64,000 bases of DNA from Mauremys mutica (GCF_020497125.1 NC_059072.1:270302045-270366044); one strand, 5' to 3'. Shown: positions 33,592 through 45,235, counted from the first letter of the stretch. Notes: a model not told the origin generated them from the sequence alone. Numbers and translations are program-made.

Positions 33592-34495
33592 GGGCTTGGC
33601 TACACTGGAGAGTTGCAGCACTGGTGGTGGCTTTACAGCGCTGCAACTCACTCACCGTCCACACTTGCAAGGCACATACAGCGCTGTATCTCCCTGGCTA
33701 CAGCGCAGGCTGTACTCCACGTCTGCCTGGGGAATAACGACTGCAGCGCCGGTGCTGCAGCACTGGAGTGCCAGTGTAAACAGTGATTAATCTTACTACG
33801 CTGTAACTGACCTCCAGAATTTTCCCATAATGTTTTTAACTAAATAACTCTCTTTGTTTTGTTATGATGCCTCTCTTTGTTTTGTTGTGAACTCGGAGCT
33901 GCTTATCTAAAAAACAAACACAGCTACTGTTTGCTGTGAATGAGGCAGGCAGGGGGATGAATGTCCACAGCCTAGTGTTTGCTTGAGGAGAGAAACAGCA
34001 TGGCGGGGGGGGGGGGAGTCTGTCGGAGCAGCTGCTTATGTGATCTGCAGGCTATTTGCATTTAAGAGTGAATGAGGGGTCAGGGAAGTGGTCAGAATTT
34101 GCAAGGCAGGGAGCATGAACAAGGAGGTGAGAGGAGCTGAGGGTTGCACTGATATCGCCTTGGGCAAACTTAAAAGAAAGGAAGGCATCGGAACTTGCAA
34201 GGCACGGAGCTGACACATAGTGTCAGCTCCAAAAATCCACTCTCTCTCTCTCCCCCACGCTCCCTGTCACACTCCACCCCACCCCCCTCTTTTGAAAAGC
34301 ATGTTGCAGCCACTTGAACGCTGGGATAGCTGCCCATAATGCACCACTCCCAACACCGCTGCAAATGCTGCAAATGTGGCCACACTGCAGCGCTGGTAGC
34401 TGTCATTGTGCCCACACTCCAGCGCTTTCCCTACACAGCTGTACGAAGACAGCTGTAACTCCCAGCGCTGCACACCTGCAAGTGTAGCCAAACCC
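33592..34495. mobile_element. Harbinger-type MITE, 904 bp
   Basis: The left end GGGCTTGGCTACACTGGAG pairs with the right end (reverse complement GGGTTTGGCTACACTTGCAG). TTA target duplication at 33589-33591 and 34496-34498. The subterminal regions are rich in CAGCGCTG motifs. A poly-G run of about 11 lies near 34006-34016. It has no transposase code; the open frames (74-91 codons) carry no motif. It would rely on a Harbinger transposase in trans. Confidence 0.85.
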
Positions 34496-34498
34496 TTA

Positions 34499-34794
34499 GG
34501 GCTAGTCTACACTTACCTGCTGGGTCGACGCGGTGAGTTCGACTTCTCGGAGTTCGAACTATCGCGTCTAATCTGGACGCGATAGTTCGAACTCCCCGCA
34601 CGCTGCGGTCAACTCCGGTACTCCACCACTGCAAACGGCGGTGGCGGAGTCGATCTTGGAGCCGCGGACTTCGATCCCGTGGCATCAGGATGGGTAAGTA
34701 GTTCAAACTAGGGTACTTCGAGTTCAGCTACGCTATTCACGTAGCTGAACTTGCGTACCCTAGTTCGACCCCCGCCCTTAGTGTAGACCTGCCC
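34499..34794. mobile_element. Harbinger-type MITE, 296 bp, double hairpin, abutting the previous one
   Basis: The left end GGGCTAGTCTACACTTA pairs with the right end (reverse complement GGGCAGGTCTACACTAAGG). TTA target duplication at 34496-34498 and 34795-34797; the left TTA is also the right TTA of the 904-bp element. It contains TTCGAA boxes (34553-34558 and 34586-34591) like the full Harbinger ends. Two strong hairpins: 34549-34568 with 34576-34595 (20 perfect pairs, 7-base loop) and 34707-34732 with 34740-34764 (small internal mismatch). Confidence 0.92.
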
Positions 34795-34797
34795 TTA

Positions 34798-35783
34798 GTG
34801 TTGTGTCTTAAAAAGGGACTTTGAAGAGAAGGTGAAGGCTTGTCAATCTGAGTCACAGAGGGAGGTGTGAGAATAGGGAGCCAGCATGGAAGGAGCAATA
34901 GAGAAGGAATGGGAAAAGAGGAACATAGAAAGCTAAGTGGTTCAAGGTCATGGGGCTAACAACTGTAAATGATTTAAAACAGGTTTCCCTGATTTCTAAG
35001 TGTGCAGTTCTGATATATATATATTTAGCAAATTTGTTAAATACATAAGAACCCCAACACCAGCAACATAAAAACAGTAATACAATATTTTCTATTCCAC
35101 AGGGCAGACTAGACTACTATATATGCAAATAGGTATCACTGAGTATCATGAACTCTCCAAGGGAAACAGAAGTTCAGCCAGAATAGGGCAATACATTGAC
35201 TTCCTTTGCTTTCATTTTTTACGCTGCATGACGTCTGTGCCGAAAGTGGCAGACTTACTACAGATGTATAGTCATATTTTAGTAGGTTTACCCTACCAGT
35301 AAGTTTCTTCTGAAAAGTATAATATTCCAAAACACAATTGCCACTTTACCAGAACAAAATAATATTAAAAAATTATGATTTACACATAAGTCACCACCCT
35401 ACAAGTTCACATGCTGAGGTACAAATATATTTATTCTACTTCAGCTGACAATGGACAAGCAATAAACCAGAATATGACAGCTCAGTAAATTCACACTTCA
35501 TGTGGTACGAGAATATTACTGCAGTACGTATGGCATGCACTCACCGCACTTGACAGTTACCTTACTACATACTATTTAATGCAGCGCTGTTAGCAATCTG
35601 GATAATATTGAGAGCTAGACCATTATGTATGTCTAGAACCAAGAGTACAGTGTGAAAAGTATTTGTAACATGTCAAATATGACTTGCTATTCAACCAGAC
35701 AACATTCATAACCTTTTGTTTGCTTTGTTATGAATAGATTCATGTTTGTTAAGAACATTTCTTTTGTGAAAATGTGAGTATTT
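34798..35783. other. No gene recognised
   Basis: AT-rich sequence without a recognisable repeat or frame. Confidence 0.45.
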
Positions 35784-35791
35784 GTGTGAAT

Positions 35792-35997
35792 CAGGGAATT
35801 GGCAACCTTTGGCACACGGGGCTTCAGGAAATCCCTCGGCCCGCGCCACTTCCCTCCGCCATGGGCCTGGAACGGCGAACCACGGCCAGTGGGAGCCGTG
35901 ATCGGCCGAGCCTGTGGATGCAGCAGGTAAACAAACCGGCCCGGCCCGCCTGGGTGTTTACCCTGGTGGGCCGTGTGCCAAAAGTTGCCAATCCGTG
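35792..35997. mobile_element. hAT-type MITE (GC-rich 'GGCAACC' family), copy 2
   Basis: 206 bp. Left end CAGGGAATTGGCAACCTTTG, right end '...gtgccaaaagttgccaatccgtg'. 8-bp target duplication GTGTGAAT (35784-35791) / GTGTTAAT (35998-36005), one mismatch. Same interior as 1861-2050 and 57065-57267. Confidence 0.85.
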
Positions 35998-36005
35998 GTG
36001 TTAAT

Positions 36006-36570
36006 GAATGTGAACGTCCATGTGATTTTGTCAACAATGCTTGCTAAGACACCCCTTCAGTATATAGAGTAGATTTCCATGCATGACTGGAGTGAAGCTG
36101 TTAAGAGGAAAGGAGAGACTAAGAAGAACAGGAGTACTTGTGGCACCTTAGAGACTCCTGTTCTTTTTGCAGATACAGATTAACACGGCTGCTACTCTTA
36201 AACCGGAGAGACTAGGAGAATTTTAAAAGTCACTAGGTTTCTCAAACAAAAATACATATGTCAACATGAACAGTAATGAGGAGGGCAGAGCCTGTGTGGG
36301 CAAGCAGCTGAAAGTTCCCTTGCCTGGAAACAATATGAACATACTCTATTCCCAGTACATGGAGCAATGTGGCCAAATATTGAAGCAGAAGGATCAGTGC
36401 TTTGATACTACAGCCACATGAATACCTGCCAGCCCTGCCTGGAATGGCTCAACAGAAAGAAAGGCTACCAAGGAGAACTAGGGAAGGAGCAGTAAGAGCT
36501 GCTTGAGAATTTTTTGCCAGAAGGCGTTTTCTGGGAGCAAAACTAATTTGTCAAAAACAGAAATGTATCA
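36006..36570. other. Short unclassified repeat scrap at 36121-36205; otherwise nothing
   Basis: At 36121-36205 'agaacaggagtacttgtggcaccttagagac' is joined to 'ttctttttgcagatacagattaacacggctgctactct'. These are the two ends of a very common turtle interspersed repeat fused by a central deletion. I do not know its class. Confidence 0.5.
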
Positions 36571-36578
36571 GGGCAGTG

Positions 36579-37386
36579 CAGGGCCGCCCAGAGGATTCCG
36601 GGGGCCAGGGGTCTTCGGCGGCAGGGGGCCCTTCCGTTCCGGGACCCACCGCCAAAGTGCCCCGAAGACCCGCGGCGGGAGCCCCCCGCCGCCGAATTAC
36701 CGCCGAAGCGGGACCCGCCGCCGAAGCGCAGCCCGGTCTTCGGCGGTAATTCGGTGGCGGGGGGGCGGGTCCCCGCCGCGGGCCTTCCGGGCACTTAGGC
36801 GGCGGGTCCCGGAACAGAAGGGACCCCCGCCGCCGAAGACCGGGCTGCGCTTCGGCGGCGGCGGCGGGTCCCGCCCCCGGCCCCGCCCCCGGCCCCGACG
36901 GTCCCGCTCCTCCCCCCCGCCCCGGTCCCGGCCCCGGCCCTGGCCCCAGCCTCTTACCGAGCACGTCTCCGGCGGGGCCTGAGCTCCGTCCCGCTCAGAG
37001 CCGCGTGGTGAGGGGGCGGGGCTGTGAGCTCCACGCCGAGCGGAGGCAGCTGCCCCGCCCCCTCCCCACGGCGCTCTGAGCGGGGCAGGGCTCAGGCCCC
37101 GTTGGAGCTCCCAGCCCCGCCCCCTCACCACGCGGCTCTGAGCGGGACGGAGCTCAGGCCCCTCTAGAGACGTGCTCGGTAAGAGGCTGGGGCCGGGGCA
37201 GGGACCGGGGCCGGGGCCGGGCCGGGACCGTCTCTGAGCGGGGCGGCGCTCAGGGGCCCCGACGGAGACGCTGAGGCTCCAGGAGAGGGGCGGAGGTGGG
37301 AGCCTCCGCTCTTCTCTTGGGGGCCCCTGCGGAGCCCGGGGCCCGGGGCAAATTGCCCCCTTTGCCTCCCCCTCTGGGCGGCCCTG
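36579..37386. mobile_element. CpG-rich hAT-type element built of large palindromes
   Basis: 808 bp with ends CAGGGCCGCCCAGAGG and (reverse complement of the right end) CAGGGCCGCCCAGAGG, flanked by a perfect 8-bp duplication GGGCAGTG (36571-36578 and 37387-37394). A nested inverted repeat pairs about 36942-37031 with 37103-37194, and a second pairs 'ccgccgaagcgcagcccggtcttcggcgg' blocks around 36710-36860. Extremely GC- and CpG-rich, so it mimics a CpG-island promoter. The long frames inside (up to 250 codons, -) are Pro/Arg/Gly low complexity. Confidence 0.88.
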
Positions 37387-37394
37387 GGGCAGTG

Positions 37395-39711
37395 TGACAA
37401 TTTTGACAAATGTCCACTTAAAACCCCCCAATATAGAGACTTTAGACATTTTGGGAATGAAGTGTTTTGATTTTCTTTTTGAATTTTCTTTTTTTTTCCA
37501 TTAAAAGAGTTAAAATGTGTCAAAGTCAGAACAAAAATGGCTTTTATGAAAATCAAAATGTTTACTTCAACATGAAAGATCTCCCCTTCACTTCCTCCCC
37601 AGAATTTTGTTTAATTTGAAATGTCAAAATTTTAGTTTTTGTTCCATTCTGGAAAAATACTTCAAACTTGTAGAATTTCCCACAAAATGGAAAATCCAGT
37701 TCCCCCTCCCAGCTGTAGACAATAAACCATAGAACCAACTGGAAAGAACAGAGACACAGAGAAATCTGGATTATTTATTGCAAATATTGTATCCAAAGAA
37801 AATAGTAACTATGTTCTCAACTCTTCTGTGAACAGATTTTTGCAGTTATTAAAATTGCAAATAACTGAGTTTGTTCAAACATTTGAAGCTATTTTTTTCT
37901 CACTTATTGGTTGCTACGAGTAAATGATATTCACCAGATAATAGTACACCTAGGGCACTTTGAAAAGTTTCAACTTCCATGATAACGGTGGTTTCAACAG
38001 GGGTTTCTTTCTCTTTGCAAGTTATTCCTATTCATAATTATTCAACAAGTTTATTGTTCAAACAACATCAATAACACTTCACTCTTATATAGCATTTATA
38101 CTACTACAAAACAAAAAACAAAACAAAAACAAAACTTTTCAAAAAAGCTGTAAGAACCCTTCCAATCCAAATACTCCTGGGAACATTCATTCATAATAAT
38201 TATTACAATGTTTGTTTTACATGTACATTTTGTTCCATGAATTTCGACAAAGTTTAAATAAAAATGTATGTTGACTTTTATATTTTAAGAAAAAATATAG
38301 ACTAACTGGGTTTGTTGGAGGGATTTTTTTAGTTAGAAAAGTAATTGTATTCATAAATGTGTAGAATGTATGGCCGCTTGATTTAATAGCTTTAGTGTTG
38401 CATTAATGCTAGCATGGAATTAATTATTTAAAATCATTGTTTAAATCTTTTAATGCAGTTGCTTCAGTCACTAGCATTAATTCAGCTCTGATGGTTGGAT
38501 TAGTGGTCTTGATACCATCTTTATCAGATACTCTTTCACATTATGTGCTAAGGAATTCACAGCTCGGTAAAATAAAGAACATGATTCACTAGACTTATTT
38601 GGAATGATGTCATAACTATCAAAGCATCAGAACATATTTAAATAGTAATCAGATGAAAAAGATAAAACGTGTTGGGCATGAAAACAGATCCCATTGACCA
38701 ACACGTTTTATTTAAAAAATGAGGAAATAACTTTACCAACTCTTTTATACAACCTTGGATCTTTATTGCATCATGCATGCTTTGCAAACTACTAGAATCA
38801 GAGTTGAAAATGTTATGTTGATTAGAACAGCAAAGTCAACCCATCAAAACATTCTCTGTAAACCTCTGTTTCTTGTTCTGCCTTCATCTAATAGGTGGCT
38901 CCCTTTACCATGTGCCAAAATTTACAGTTCTAGTAATTGCTTTTGCTCCTAAAGTTTTTAGGCTCTTTAAGCCAAAACTTAAAAGTTTAGCTCTAAGAAT
39001 TCAGAGACTCACAGAGGTTATTATTGATTTGACAGGGGAATAAAATGGTACATTAGGCATTCTTTTTTACCCTCTGGAGTGTAAAGTTAATAGTCCTTTT
39101 TAACCTGAATGCATGTTCTGGAAGTCCAAGACCACTGCTCATCAATCTTTCTGAGTATACCAGATTATGACATAACTAAAGTAGCTAGCAATTCCAGCCT
39201 CCTATTCAGTTGTCAACCCTATAACCTACCAAAAATGTGGGCTGCTCCTGCCCCAGTTTTGATGTAAATTAAACGTGAAGCATCTCGAGCTCCACAAGAT
39301 GTTTAAAAAGCTCAAGGAACGGAGCAAGATTAGGGCAACAGGAGAAATGCTGGTACTCTCCTCAGCAATGAACATCAGGGGTGTTCACAGCTGCTTCCTC
39401 AGCTACGCAGTGGGCAGCACTGCCTAGGCTGTTTTCATGGTCTCCTACTCACAAACACACACCAGTCTATACTTTTTAAATTACATTTATCTTTACTGCT
39501 CAGTTTACAAACATGTCAGGCCACAGGTCTACAGACATTTCCGCACAGCTTTCTCTCCTCCATCCAGCTCATCCTCTGAATTTACCCTTTACTTCCTGTT
39601 CCAATTACCTCATTCGCCTAACAATTGCCACCAGGTTCAGTAATCTCCACCAGTAACAGGTTGATTGATTCCAGATTAAGCCTGCAGTCTTCTCTGTACT
39701 GCAGCAACCTC
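37395..39711. other. Gene-free AT-rich stretch; 38340-38720 unique-looking
   Basis: No supportable gene. The middle part has multiple TAATTA/ATTAAT boxes and one perfect 14-bp inverted repeat (38662-38675 with 38698-38711). Nothing else recognised. Confidence 0.45.
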
Positions 39712-39721
39712 ACTGATCAGT

Positions 39722-39837
39722 AGGGTGAACAGATAGCAAGTGTAAAAAATAGGGATGAGGGGGTAATAGGTGCCTATTTAAGAAAAAGCCCCCAAAATCG
39801 GGACTGTCCCTATAAAATCAGGACATCTGGTCACCCA
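39722..39837. mobile_element. Palindromic MITE with 10-bp target duplication, copy C
   Basis: 116 bp. Left AGGGTGAACAGAT, right ATCTGGTCACCC(A). The 10-mer ACTGATCAGT is present on both sides (39712-39721 and 39838-39847), exactly identical and itself a palindrome. Same interior as 23792-23913. Confidence 0.85.
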
Positions 39838-40088
39838 ACTGATCAGTGCACTACAGCTAGCACTCTGTCACAAGGGGTCACACAAAACAAAGCAAACCAA
39901 GCCACCAATGCAACAAAGCCTTCTTCTGACACACAGAAAACATTCTGCATCTTCACAAAAGTGGGATTGGTTTGTTTATTCTTAAAATAAAAAAAAATCC
40001 TCAACAGATGACGTACATAAGCCAAAGCTCAAGACTTAGGCTCTTGGGGAATTAGGTCCCTAACTCCCGTTGGCTGTCATTGATAATG

Positions 40089-40615
40089 AGTAGGGCCCTA
40101 CCAAATTCATGGCCGTGAAAAATGCATCACAGACGATGAAATTTGGTCTCTCCACCCTCCTGAGAAATCTGGTCTTTTGGGTACTTTTACCCTGTACTAT
40201 ACAGATTTCACAAAGGAGACCAGCATTTCTCAAACTGGTGGTCCTAACACAAAAGGAGGTTGGAGGAGGCTCGCAAGGTTATTGCAGGGGGTCATGGTAT
40301 TGCCACCCTTACTTCTGCACTGCCTTCAGAACTGTACTCCTGGTTAGTAGCTGCCATTCTCCAGCTGCCCAGTTCTGAGGGCAGTGCTGCCACCAGCAGC
40401 AGAGCAGAAGTAAGGATAACAATACCATGACTCCTCTACAATAACCTTGCAAACCCCCCCCCCCCTCCACTACTCCCTTTTGGGTCTGGACTCCTACAGT
40501 TACAACACTGTAAAATTTCAGATTTAAAAGTCTGAAATAATGAAATTTATTATTTTTAAAATCTTATGACCATGAAAATGGCCAAAATGGACCATGAATT
40601 TAGTAGAGCCCTACT
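40089..40615. mobile_element. hAT-like non-autonomous element (AGTAGGGC ends)
   Basis: The left AGTAGGGCCCTACCAAATTC pairs with the right, which reverse-complements to AGTAGGGCTCTACTAAATTC. The interior has 'gtcatggtattgccacccttacttctgc' and its near-inverse 'gcagaagtaaggataacaataccatgac' (about 40290-40430), so the element is a large imperfect palindrome. It includes a C-run of about 13 near 40457. A clear target duplication is not visible. Confidence 0.65.
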
Positions 40616-40734
40616 AATGGGGAGCTTAATTGCCTTAAGCTCTTTGGAAATATCCCACCATTATATATCTGATGTATGACAGCTCTGGTAGGAGCAGTAG
40701 AACTTTAAAGATTTTTAGAAGTTAACTTATGTGG

Positions 40735-41900
40735 TTATTTGTGTGTGATCGAATGCACCCCTGTATTCACACCCTGCATGCTACTGTAATAATCTTTGTA
40801 CAAACTATGCCTTGCGAGGTATCATTTGAAAATTAACAGCTTGCTGATTAATAACATCATGGTGAAATGTCTGTAGCAACATTATATGGAAAGTTATGAA
40901 TATAAACTGAAATCACGACTGAAATGTGTTTGCCAGACAAGTCTGGGGAGGGGGTAAACGTGTTTCTCAAAGAAAAAAAGGACAAGCTAACACCTCTAGC
41001 CAGATGTAGTCAAAGTTGATTGGTGATCACTTGTCAAGTGGCCATTCTTTGGCAACCAAGGGACACAGGAACATACTGATCTGCATTTTCACCAGCAGCA
41101 ACATGGAACCTCATTCACCATGAGACTCCATGTCTCCAACCTAACAGCTGGAAGGAATTTTATCTAGGGGTAACCCTCAATAAAATGCATTTCAAAGGGT
41201 GACTGGATTATAAAAGTGAGGGGCAAAAACTCCAGGAGTAATTTCTCTTTCGCTCCCTCTCCCACCTACAAAGACAATGGAACCAGCCTTTTGATTTTGG
41301 GAGGGATCTTGACATGACAATTTAGTCAGCCCTGTTGCTGGGAACACATGATAAGGATTTTACCTTGAACCAAGTCTAGTTTGTTAAGTTTTAGCTACTA
41401 GAAAGCATTTGATCTTTATTTTTCTAGTATTCATTTCTGACTTTAATACCTTGTACTTATACTCACTTCAAATCTCTCTTTGTAGTTAAATAAACGTTTT
41501 TATTCTTTAATCAAAATTAGTCCAGTGTTGTCTTTAAACTGAACTGTTTGGATAACTCAAGTTAAAAAGCAAACTACAAGGGCAATGGACCTCTATCACC
41601 TGAACAGTCTAGGAGAGGACTGGACAGTGAAGAGCATATATTTTGGGGAAAATTCGGGACTGGGAGTGAGTTGGGGTCACCCTGAAAATGTTAACCCAGG
41701 CTGGTGGAAGCCAGAGTGTGCCGGGAGCATGCTGGCTGGCTAGAGCTATACAGACGAACTTTCAAGGTGTGACTTGCAAACTGTCTGGCTGTTTGTGAAG
41801 GGCCTAGCTTGGGAGCTACAGCAGCAAATCTGGATTGCACTAGTCTGGATCTCACCCTGGAATGGGATAGTGTGCAACTCTTGTCTGCAGAAAAGTATGT
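40735..41900 (+). mobile_element. LTR-like repeat, probable solo LTR of an old endogenous retroelement
   Basis: Begins TGTGATCGAATGCACCCCTG and carries the recurrent turtle phrase 'gtattcacaccctgcatgctactgtaa'. It has an AATAAA-type signal in 'tagttaaataaacgtttttattc' (about 41487) and continues as non-coding text ('cgggactgggagtgagttggggtcaccctg'). The 5' TG, the length over 1 kb, the poly(A) signal and the absence of gag/pol code suggest a solo LTR. The right boundary is not fixed and no target duplication was found. Confidence 0.42.
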
Positions 41901-43059
41901 CTTTTCTTAAAAGAGATTTCTGAGGCAGTATGACTTTTCTGAAGAAGAGGTTGGCTTCACACAGAGCCAAGATCTGTGGTCAAGAATCAATACCACCTTT
42001 AGAAAGGTGGCTTGTTATGTTTAATAGAGAGTGTGGAAACCAGCAGGACAGAGCATAAAATCCATTACACCATTCACGTGCCACTCAGGCTTCCTCAAAA
42101 GTTAACTATCACTGCTATCAAATGAACTGTCAGAATGGCAGTGAGTTTTCATTCACTGAGAGGTCCAAGGTCTAAAATGCCAATTAAATCTGGCATACAA
42201 AATAAACTGTGGTCACATATTGAATACCAGTGCACTGGAAAAGCCTAAAACTCTTTAAATAATAGACTATCACCTTTGCTGGGGGTAGTTTTGTCTCCTT
42301 TTAAAAACATCCAGCACAGCCGTGTTTTCCCAAAGGCAGGAACCTGAATTAGATGGACCGATGATCTGATTCATTAAGGCAACAGCTATGTTCGTATGAC
42401 AATTTCCTGCAGATGTTCTACAAAATTACACTAAAATGAAAATTGAAATGGAATTTGTCAACTTCACTCACAGATCTTATCTGGAGGGAGCAGTATAGCT
42501 CCCAGCTTGCAGACGCTATTGCCTGATTTAGTGACAGTTCCCCAAAATTGACTCTGACACATGCAAGTTGTCTGACAGAGTGGGATTTATCTAAGTCAAA
42601 TTATGAACACTGCCTTGTTCTGTGTGTGAAAATATTGGACACTGACTGGATATGCCCATAGTACCTATTGTACTCCACTACAGATAGCTGCCCTACCTAA
42701 GAATGATGTTTGTCACGTCAAGACTAATTGAGAGTCATCAGCCAAACTCCATGAAATAATCGACTTCCTACATAGGGGCCTGCATGCAGGGTGGAGGCAG
42801 AGGGTAAGGATGACTGGGGGGCCTGAAGCACGTGGCACAGAAGAGAGACTGTACTTAAGAGCAGGGCTCTGCTCCATGCAGGTGAGGGGAGAGGGCGCAA
42901 CCATTGCCTGGCACACACAACTGAAGGACTTTTAGGAGAGTGAGAGCAGGAGGGACTCTGACTAGCCCAAACTGCTGATTGACAGAAGGGGTGAGCTCAG
43001 ACTAGGGGAGATTATGTCTCAGAACTTTTTCATTTTCAAAATAACTCTGTAATTTAAAT
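41901..43059. other. No gene recognised
   Basis: Mixed-composition sequence. Small frames at 42713-42918 (-) have no support. Confidence 0.4.
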
Positions 43060-43067
43060 GCCTAAAG

Positions 43068-43282
43068 CAGGGGTCAGCAACATTCGGCACTCAGCCCAAC
43101 ATGATAATCCATTGGTGGGCCATAAGATATTTTGTTTATGTTGACTGTCCACAGGCACAGCCCCATGCAGCTCCCAGTGGCCAATGGCCGCCGCATTACG
43201 CAGCTCCCAGACCACAAGACATTCCTGGTCAACGCCAGCAGATTACCCTGATGGACCATGTGCCAAAGGTTGCCAACCCCTG
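43068..43282. mobile_element. hAT-type MITE ('GGCAACC'-ended, different interior)
   Basis: 215 bp. Left CAGGGGTCAGCAACATTCGG; right reverse complement CAGGGGTTGGCAACCTTTGG. Perfect 8-bp target duplication GCCTAAAG at 43060-43067 and 43283-43290. The middle ('cagctcccagtggccaatgg') is distantly related to the GC-rich 'GGCAACC' copies. Confidence 0.88.
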
Positions 43283-43290
43283 GCCTAAAG

Positions 43291-44724
43291 AGTGAAAATC
43301 ACTGTGATTAAACCATATCTTTGCTAAGCCTATGTTCCTTGCTCTCCTGCCACGTTGTCTCCAAAAGGCTTAAAGTAGAATCCCAGAGCATGGACAGCTT
43401 AGGCAGAGTGGTAAGCCACTGGGAGAGGGGCTTAAGAGGTCTCAGACACAAGTTTTAGGGCATAGGGTAGCAGCACACCATGTTCCAAGGTAGGGTATCA
43501 GACAAAAGGACAGAGCCTGGGAGCATGCCCTATAGATCCAAAGCTAGAAACAATGACTAGACTTTACCCAGACCAAGTTGACGTGGATCATATGGGACCC
43601 TGCAACTGGGTCCACTCACAACAGATTGGTGATCACACTATGGACTACTGAACCAAGTTCTAACAATCACCACAGGAATAAAATTCTTGATGATATGTAA
43701 AAAAACTTAATTCCTCATCTTTGGAGACATGAGGTACATTGATTTATGTGTAGGTCCTAGAAAAACTGCCACATTATTTTAAATTATTCAGTACTGAAAG
43801 GATTAATTTTAAAGAACAACCACTACATTATGTTGGATTAAACATCGCATTCCCTAGAAGGAAGTGAAGTTTGAAAGTTACAGAATGTTAAGATTTTAAA
43901 GTAAATGATGTAACAGTATCTAAACTGGGTAATACACCAAGCAATAAATTCTGACAAAACATGAATTATCTGTCTGGGACAGCTATCAAATTGGTTCTGC
44001 AGATTAAATATGTGCCCCAGACTGAATGCATACAGGTATTAAAATCACAAGGTGCTGCTGAAAGTGTTCAAATTTGTCCCTTCTGTAACTCAACTGAAGT
44101 CGGGGGGAATTACACCAGGGATAAATTTGTTGAATTTATGGACAGATTTTAATCGCCATCATAGTGGAACACAGGTCCCTGACAACAGACACTCTTCCAA
44201 ACGTGGGATTGCAAGGTCATTAGCCACCTGCAATACCTACCCCACTGCTTTCATATACTTTAAAGCTAGAAAGGACCATTAGATCACCCAGTCTGACATC
44301 TTGTATATCAGAGGCTTTTACATTTCACTCAGATTTCACTATTTGAGCCCAATGACTTTAGCTAAGTCAAAGCATTTCAATCCTTAGGACTAAATTAGTG
44401 TGTGGGAAAGGCACAGATCAGGGGAGAGAGAGTGGTGCCATGAATGCCAGATGCCCCTAAAATGGCAGGGAGATGATCCTAACAGACAAATTATAACCCT
44501 GAGCATGTGGACAAGGCATACCAGGTCAGTGATCTAGAAAGCAGATTCTTCATATCACACAGCACTGATCCACCCTGGCTGGTATCCCATCTCCAGCTGA
44601 AGTAAGAGATTTGATTATAATCATTGTCTCAATGTGCAGCTGCCAATGTTATGAGCATGTGGATGGAAATGCAGACCTGTACTCCCTGCGGCTCATGAAG
44701 CAAGAGGATGAGAACAAGGAGATT
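43291..44724. other. No gene; small CR1-like scrap at 44255-44335
   Basis: At 44255-44335 'aaagctagaaaggaccattagatcacccagtctgacatcttgtat' is the CR1 3'-type phrase. The rest is unremarkable AT-rich sequence. Confidence 0.45.
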
Positions 44725-45235
44725 CATAGATTCTGTAGCCAGAAGGAACCACTATGACCATCGCACCTATACAGGTCATAGAGTTTCTCCAATAACCAGA
44801 ACTGAAGCAGACCTTTTAGAAATGTCTAATATTGGTCTAAAAAACACCAAGTGATGGCGAGTCCACCGCCTCCTCTGGTCAGCTGTTCCAATGTTTATTC
44901 GTCCTTACTAGGAAATTGAATCTTATTTTAAAGTTGTCTAACTTCAGTTGCCAGCCATTGGATCTTGTTAAACCTTTGTCATCAAAATTATGCCTACTGA
45001 CTATTAGATACCTACTCGTGTAAGTACACACACACAGTGATCAAGCCACCTGTGACTCTTCTCTTTGATAAGCTGAATAGGTAGAACTCCTTAAACCCCA
45101 TATTGTAACGCTTATTTTCCAGTCCCTAGATCACATTTGCAGCCCTCCTTTGAACCCTCTCCAATATTTCCACATCCTTCTTGAATTGTGGACACAAACT
45201 GGAGTATACCAGAAAGGATATTCAGGATTGAATCA
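44725..45235. mobile_element. CR1-type LINE non-coding region
   Basis: Long match to the reptile/bird CR1 3'-type phrase: 'gtagccagaaggaaccactatgaccatc', 'gatggcgagtccaccgcctcctctggtcagctgttccaatg', 'cttcagttgccagccattggatcttgtta', 'ctcctttgaaccctctccaatatttccacatccttcttgaa'. No open frame. Confidence 0.7.

Noticed and set aside
36503..37556. 250-codon and smaller Pro/Arg/Gly frames, CpG island-like
   Set aside because: Explained by the 808-bp palindromic hAT-type insertion with an 8-bp target duplication; not a promoter island or gene on present evidence.
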